Source of the DNA: an uncultured Oscillospiraceae bacterium | GTDB taxonomy: Bacteria > Bacillota > Clostridia > Oscillospirales > Oscillospiraceae | Assembly (NCBI GenBank): GCA_910588045.1 | Contig: CAJUPS010000110.1 | Location: 1-9,585 of the forward strand | Direction of reading: 5' to 3' | Length of the DNA stretch: 9,585 bases | In this document: one piece after another, positions 6,350 to 9,585 of the stretch | How the letters are laid out: each line of letters opens with the position of its first letter | Position numbering within the stretch: the stretch's first letter is position 1 | The notes under the pieces: model-generated | The model's database searches: none | Seen by the model: only the letters and a program-made list of their open reading frames with translations | What the model was told of the DNA's origin: nothing | Position numbers and translations under genes: made by a program

Positions 6350-6412
6350 AATAAAATCGTGGTCCTTTCCGCGATGAATAGGCTCCCGGAGAGAAGAGGA
6401 GGAACGCCTGCC

Positions 6413-8407
6413 GTGCATAAGAAGCTGTCCCGGCTCATTGAGCCCAATTTGCAGCCCTATTTTCTGTGTCTTGCCCTGTTTGCCGTGCTGACCATGCCCT
6501 CCCAGCCACTGCTGGCCGTGGTAGAGGCGGCGGCGCTGGTGGCATTGTATATCTTCCACCGCAGGCAGTGGTCCCGGCGGCGGCGCAACGTGATCCAGTA
6601 TGTGGAGGCCATCACCGGCGGGGCGGACTCCATCAGCAAGAACAGTATGCTCAATACGCCCCTGCCCGTAGTCGTCTTCCAGGCGGATGCCGGGGAGGTG
6701 GTGTGGGCCAACGACGGCTTTGTGGCACTGGCCGGGGCCAAGGATGACGTGCTCAGTATGCGCATCGAGGATTTGGCCCCCGGCTTTGACTACCGGTGGC
6801 TCCTGTCCGGCGAGACCGGGGAGAACGCAGAGGAGCTGACGGAGATTGCCGGGCGTACCTGCCGGGTTTACGGCGCCGTGAGCAAGGTGTCCGGCCGGAG
6901 CATCGGCCAGGACTCCCTCGTTACCGCCTATTTTGTGGACGTCACCGAGAGTAAGCACATGGAGCAGCTCTATGAGCTCAGCCGTCCCGTGACCTGTCTC
7001 CTGGTGCTGGACAACTACGAGGAGCTCCTGAAGGCGGGCAGCGAGGCCGCCAAGAGCGCCATACGCGCCAGGATCGACGAGCAGATCAACAACTGGATTA
7101 CCGGTTCTGGGGGACTGCTGCTCAAGTACGTCCGGGACCGCTACCTCTTCCTGTGCGACGAGCAGCGGTTTCAGCAGATCGTGGAGGACAAATTCTCCAT
7201 TTTGGAGTCCATTCACCAGATCACCAGCGAGGACGGCGTCACCGCCTCCCTGTCCATCGGCGTAGGCAAGGACTGTGAGAACTACGAGGAGGGCTTCCGG
7301 TGGGCGGAGAAGTCCATCGAGATGGCCCTCAGCCGGGGCGGCGACCAGGCGGTAGTGAAAGACAGCCTGGACTTCCAGTTCTATGGGGGCCGCTCCAAGT
7401 CCACGGAGAAGCGCACCAAGGTCAAGAGCCGGGTCATGGCCAAGGCCCTGGGGGAGCTCATAGCCGACGCGGGCCAGGTCTATATCATGGGCCACGAGTA
7501 CGCGGACATGGACGCCGTAGGGGCGGCGGCCGGGGTGTGCTGCGCGGCCCGAAAAAAGGGGAAGCACGCGCAGATTGTCATTGACATGGAGGGAAACAAC
7601 GCCCGTCCCCTGGTGAAAAAACTCCGGGAGCTGCCGGAGTACGAGGACGTGTTCGTCAGCGGCCCCGACGCCTTCATCCACGCCCAGCCCGGGGCCCTGC
7701 TGGTGGTGGTGGACACCAACCGGCCGGACATGGTGGAGAACCGGCAGCTGCTGGATGCGTGCAACCGGGTGGCGGTGATCGACCACCACCGGAGGGCGTC
7801 CACCTATATTGAGAATGCGGCGCTGAACTTCCACGAGCCCTACGCCTCCTCGGCCTCGGAGCTGGTGACGGAGCTCCTGCAATACCTGGTGGAGCCCAGC
7901 GACCTGCTGCGTGGGGAGGCGGAGGCCCTGCTCTCGGGCATTGTGCTGGACACCAAGAACTTCATGATGCGGGCGGGGAGCCGGACCTTCGAGGCGGCGG
8001 CGTTTCTGCGCCGCGCGGGGGCGGACACCTACGAGGTCCGCCGGTACTTCCAGAGCGACCTCTCCAGCATGATCCAGCGCTACGAGATCATCCGGGAGGC
8101 GCAGATGGTCCACGGGGACATCGCCCTGGCGGTGGCCCGCAACGAGGTGGACCGGGTGACGGCGGCCAAGACGGCCGACGATTTGCTCAATCTCCAGGGG
8201 GTCCAGGCGTCCATCGTCCTCTACCGCCAGGGGAACGGGGTATCCATGTCGGGCCGCTCTCTGGGGGAGGTCAACGTCCAGGTGATTTTGGAGCAGCTGG
8301 GGGGCGGCGGCAACGGCACCTCCGCGGGGGGTCACGTGCCGGACAGCAGTCTGGAGGAAGTCCGGAAGCGGGTCCTGGAGGCTATTGGGCATTACTACAT
8401 TACGTGA
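6413..8407 (+). CDS. gdpP: Cyclic-di-AMP phosphodiesterase GdpP (DHH/DHHA1)
   Basis: A membrane-anchored phosphodiesterase that hydrolyses c-di-AMP to pApA and so controls levels of this messenger, which governs potassium and osmotic balance and wall stress. The 664-residue length is normal for the family. Domains in order: two membrane helices (about 15-27 and 31-48), a PAS-like domain (about 82-178), a degenerate GGDEF domain (about 193-325, VRDRY at 240-244 where GGDEF would be), a DHH domain with GHEYADMDA (His361, Asp365, Asp367), VVVDT (Asp434), IDHH (457-459) and GIVLDT (Asp513), then DHHA1 ending in GGGGNGTSAGGH (630-641). All metal-binding motifs are present, so it should be active. 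I chose GTG 6413 because AGGAGG (6397-6402) precedes it. A start at 6278 would lie upstream of the promoter. Confidence 0.95.
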   Translation: MHKKLSRLIEPNLQPYFLCLALFAVLTMPSQPLLAVVEAAALVALYIFHRRQWSRRRRNVIQYVEAITGGADSISKNSMLNTPLPVVVFQADAGEVVWANDGFVALAGAKDDVLSMRIEDLAPGFDYRWLLSGETGENAEELTEIAGRTCRVYGAVSKVSGRSIGQDSLVTAYFVDVTESKHMEQLYELSRPVTCLLVLDNYEELLKAGSEAAKSAIRARIDEQINNWITGSGGLLLKYVRDRYLFLCDEQRFQQIVEDKFSILESIHQITSEDGVTASLSIGVGKDCENYEEGFRWAEKSIEMALSRGGDQAVVKDSLDFQFYGGRSKSTEKRTKVKSRVMAKALGELIADAGQVYIMGHEYADMDAVGAAAGVCCAARKKGKHAQIVIDMEGNNARPLVKKLRELPEYEDVFVSGPDAFIHAQPGALLVVVDTNRPDMVENRQLLDACNRVAVIDHHRRASTYIENAALNFHEPYASSASELVTELLQYLVEPSDLLRGEAEALLSGIVLDTKNFMMRAGSRTFEAAAFLRRAGADTYEVRRYFQSDLSSMIQRYEIIREAQMVHGDIALAVARNEVDRVTAAKTADDLLNLQGVQASIVLYRQGNGVSMSGRSLGEVNVQVILEQLGGGGNGTSAGGHVPDSSLEEVRKRVLEAIGHYYIT

Positions 8408-8426
8408 GGGCGGCGGAGGAACTTTT

Positions 8427-8930
8427 ATGGATTTGCTGAAGGAGGCAAAGATTGCGCTGCGGCTGGAAAAGCACGAGGAGGCCATATCCCTTTGGCGTTA
8501 TGAGGGAGAATACGCTTTTTACAATGTGAAGGAGCCCTTCCGGGCGGAGCATCCGGACCAGCCGGTAGATGAAAATAAATTTGTATGGCTCTCCTCTGAC
8601 GGAGAGGTGCTGGGGCATGTATCTTACGGCCCGGACGGTCAGATTCCTACAGAGGAGGGGTATTCTTATTCCGACAGCTATCTGGACGTTGGCCTGGGCT
8701 TGCGGCCCGAGCTGTGCGGACAGGGACTGGGGACGGAGTATGTTGCCAAATGCCTCCGGTTTGCGCGGGAGCGCTATGGGCGCAGCCGGTTCCGCCTGTC
8801 GGTGGCGGCTTTCAACCAGCGGGCGGTGAAGGTCTATCAAAAGGCGGGATTTTCCATCCGCCAGGAAGTGACCAATTCCTTTTTTCACAACAAATTTTAT
8901 ATCATGACAGTTTCTGTTGCAGACAGTTAA
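8427..8930 (+). CDS. GNAT-family N-acetyltransferase
   Basis: A 167-residue acetyl-CoA-dependent acyltransferase of the GNAT superfamily, substrate unknown. Motif A, which binds the pyrophosphate of acetyl-CoA, is seen in VGLGLRPELCGQGLGTEY (about residues 88-105). Motif B is seen in LSVAAFNQRAVKVYQKAGF, with the usual Asn and Tyr positions. The N-terminal part with FVWLSSDGEVLGHVSY fits the first strands of the fold. It is cytosolic, with no membrane segment. I chose ATG 8427 because GGAGGA (8415-8420) lies 6 bases upstream. It starts 19 bases after gdpP and ends 33 bases before rplI on the same strand, so it is probably in their operon. It is not a usual member of the gdpP-rplI cluster and may be a lineage-specific insertion. 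Nothing links it to L9 acetylation. Confidence 0.9.
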   Translation: MDLLKEAKIALRLEKHEEAISLWRYEGEYAFYNVKEPFRAEHPDQPVDENKFVWLSSDGEVLGHVSYGPDGQIPTEEGYSYSDSYLDVGLGLRPELCGQGLGTEYVAKCLRFARERYGRSRFRLSVAAFNQRAVKVYQKAGFSIRQEVTNSFFHNKFYIMTVSVADS

Positions 8931-8963
8931 CGACAATTATAATCAATCAGGAGGAACAACACC

Positions 8964-9413
8964 ATGAAAGTGATTTTACAGCAGGATGTGCGGGGCCAGG
9001 GGAAGAAGGGCCAGATGATCGAGGTGGCGGAGGGCTATGCCCGGAACTATCTTCTGCCCCGGAAGCTGGCGATGCCCGCCACGGCGGACGCGGTCAATAC
9101 GATGAAGCTTCGGGAGAAGGCCAAGAAGGCGGAGGATGCCCGCCTCAAGGCCGAGGCGGAGGCCATTGTAGAGAAGCTGAAAAATTCTCCCGTCAAGGTG
9201 ACGGCCCGGGCCGGGGCCAACGGGAAGCTTTTTGGCGCGGTAACCAGTAAGGAGGTTTCGGACGCGTTACAAGCTCAATATGGCATTGAGCTTGCCAAGC
9301 AGAAAATCGTGATGGATGAACCGATCAAGGCGTATGGGAATTATGAATTGAAGGTAAAGTTGGGGTATGAGGTTTCTGGGAAAATCTATGTCATGGTCGT
9401 AGAAGAGAAGTAA
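8964..9413 (+). CDS. rplI: 50S ribosomal protein L9
   Basis: Ribosomal protein L9 of the large subunit, which binds 23S rRNA near the L1 stalk base and helps keep the reading frame. The 149-residue length is exactly typical. The N-terminal RNA-binding domain begins MKVILQQDVRGQGKKGQ and contains the signature GYARNYLLPRKLA (about 24-36). A long charged connecting helix (about 40-75) follows, then the C-terminal domain with KLFGAVTSKEV (about 88-98) and a final GKIYVMVVEE strand. AGGAGG (8949-8954) lies 9 bases before the ATG. In many Bacillota rplI sits between gdpP and the replicative helicase gene dnaB. Here a GNAT gene precedes it, and dnaB is not reached before the window ends. No clear T-tract terminator follows. 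Confidence 0.98.
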   Translation: MKVILQQDVRGQGKKGQMIEVAEGYARNYLLPRKLAMPATADAVNTMKLREKAKKAEDARLKAEAEAIVEKLKNSPVKVTARAGANGKLFGAVTSKEVSDALQAQYGIELAKQKIVMDEPIKAYGNYELKVKLGYEVSGKIYVMVVEEK

Positions 9414-9416
9414 TCT

Positions 9417-9538
9417 GCGGCGCTGCGCGCCGCCCCGGCATAAATCTTTATTTAGATTCGCCCTGCCGGGCGGGGCTTACTTTTCGCGCACGCGAAAAGT
9501 AACAAAAGCGTGCTCAAGGGGGCTACGCCACCCTTGAG
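9417..9538. repeat. Second hairpin cluster downstream of rplI
   Basis: Palindromes in order: GCGGCGC/GCGCCGC (9417-9433), CCCGGCA/TGCCGGG (9434-9470) with an AT-rich interior, a 12-bp perfect stem TTACTTTTCGCG/CGCGAAAAGTAA with a 2-base centre (9477-9502), and CTCAAGGG/CCCTTGAG (9513-9538) with an inner GGC/GCC. None is followed by a T-run. The TTTTCGC..GCGAAAA stem followed by a CCCTTG stem recalls two hairpins in the cluster at 5915-6031, so both may belong to one dispersed family. No ORF is seen from 9414 to the window end. Confidence 0.7.
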
Positions 9539-9585
9539 AATCCCCCAATGATTTTATTTTTATCCCTCCGACGTACCTTGGGTCG

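Noticed and set aside
6278..6412. 45-residue N-terminal extension of GdpP
   Set aside because: It would begin upstream of the consensus promoter and lacks a ribosome binding site. The GTG at 6413 has AGGAGG and gives the usual length.
6323..8485. A 720-residue minus-strand open frame
   Set aside because: It is antisense to gdpP, whose domains are certain. GC-rich codon bias leaves the opposite frame open, and the translation is low-complexity (Val/Leu/His/Arg-rich) with no domain.

Overview
The window looks like chromosomal DNA of a Gram-positive gut-type Clostridia, probably Oscillospiraceae (Flavonifractor/Intestinimonas-like). This is inferred from the S-layer-homology protein style, strong AGGAGG ribosome binding sites, the gdpP-rplI gene order and the GC-rich core genes; no species marker is present. 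The left ~5.8 kb is accessory DNA of mixed base composition. The right ~3.7 kb is conserved core DNA.

Left region (1-1903): a decayed cell-surface gene (SLH domain plus transglutaminase-like domain, missing its start and frameshifted), then two minus-strand genes. One is an unrecognised protein with features of an ADP-ribosyltransferase-like fold and a C-terminal zinc ribbon. The other is a short MGMT-family DNA-repair protein.

Middle region (about 1920-5276): a compact mobilizable module on the plus strand, made of a palindrome that could belong to oriT, a MobC-like relaxosome protein, a MobP-type relaxase and a tyrosine integrase. Gene spacing suggests one operon. No coupling protein or type IV secretion gene is present, so transfer would need a helper element. 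A minus-strand DUF6076-like fragment abuts the module's left side and has no credible start. A transglutaminase-like gene (minus) lies just beyond the integrase. I could not find the flanking att direct repeats by eye.

Junction (5820-6412): a dense run of short perfect hairpins, a bidirectional-looking terminator, a tRNA-Arg(CCG) gene on the minus strand with encoded CCA and a consensus promoter, and a divergent consensus promoter driving the right-hand operon.

Right region (6413-9413): gdpP (c-di-AMP phosphodiesterase), a GNAT acetyltransferase and rplI (ribosomal protein L9), closely spaced with good ribosome binding sites and probably cotranscribed. A second cluster of hairpins follows rplI up to the window end. 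The most interesting unexplained items are the ART-like zinc-ribbon protein and the two palindrome clusters. I see no clear new multi-gene system.
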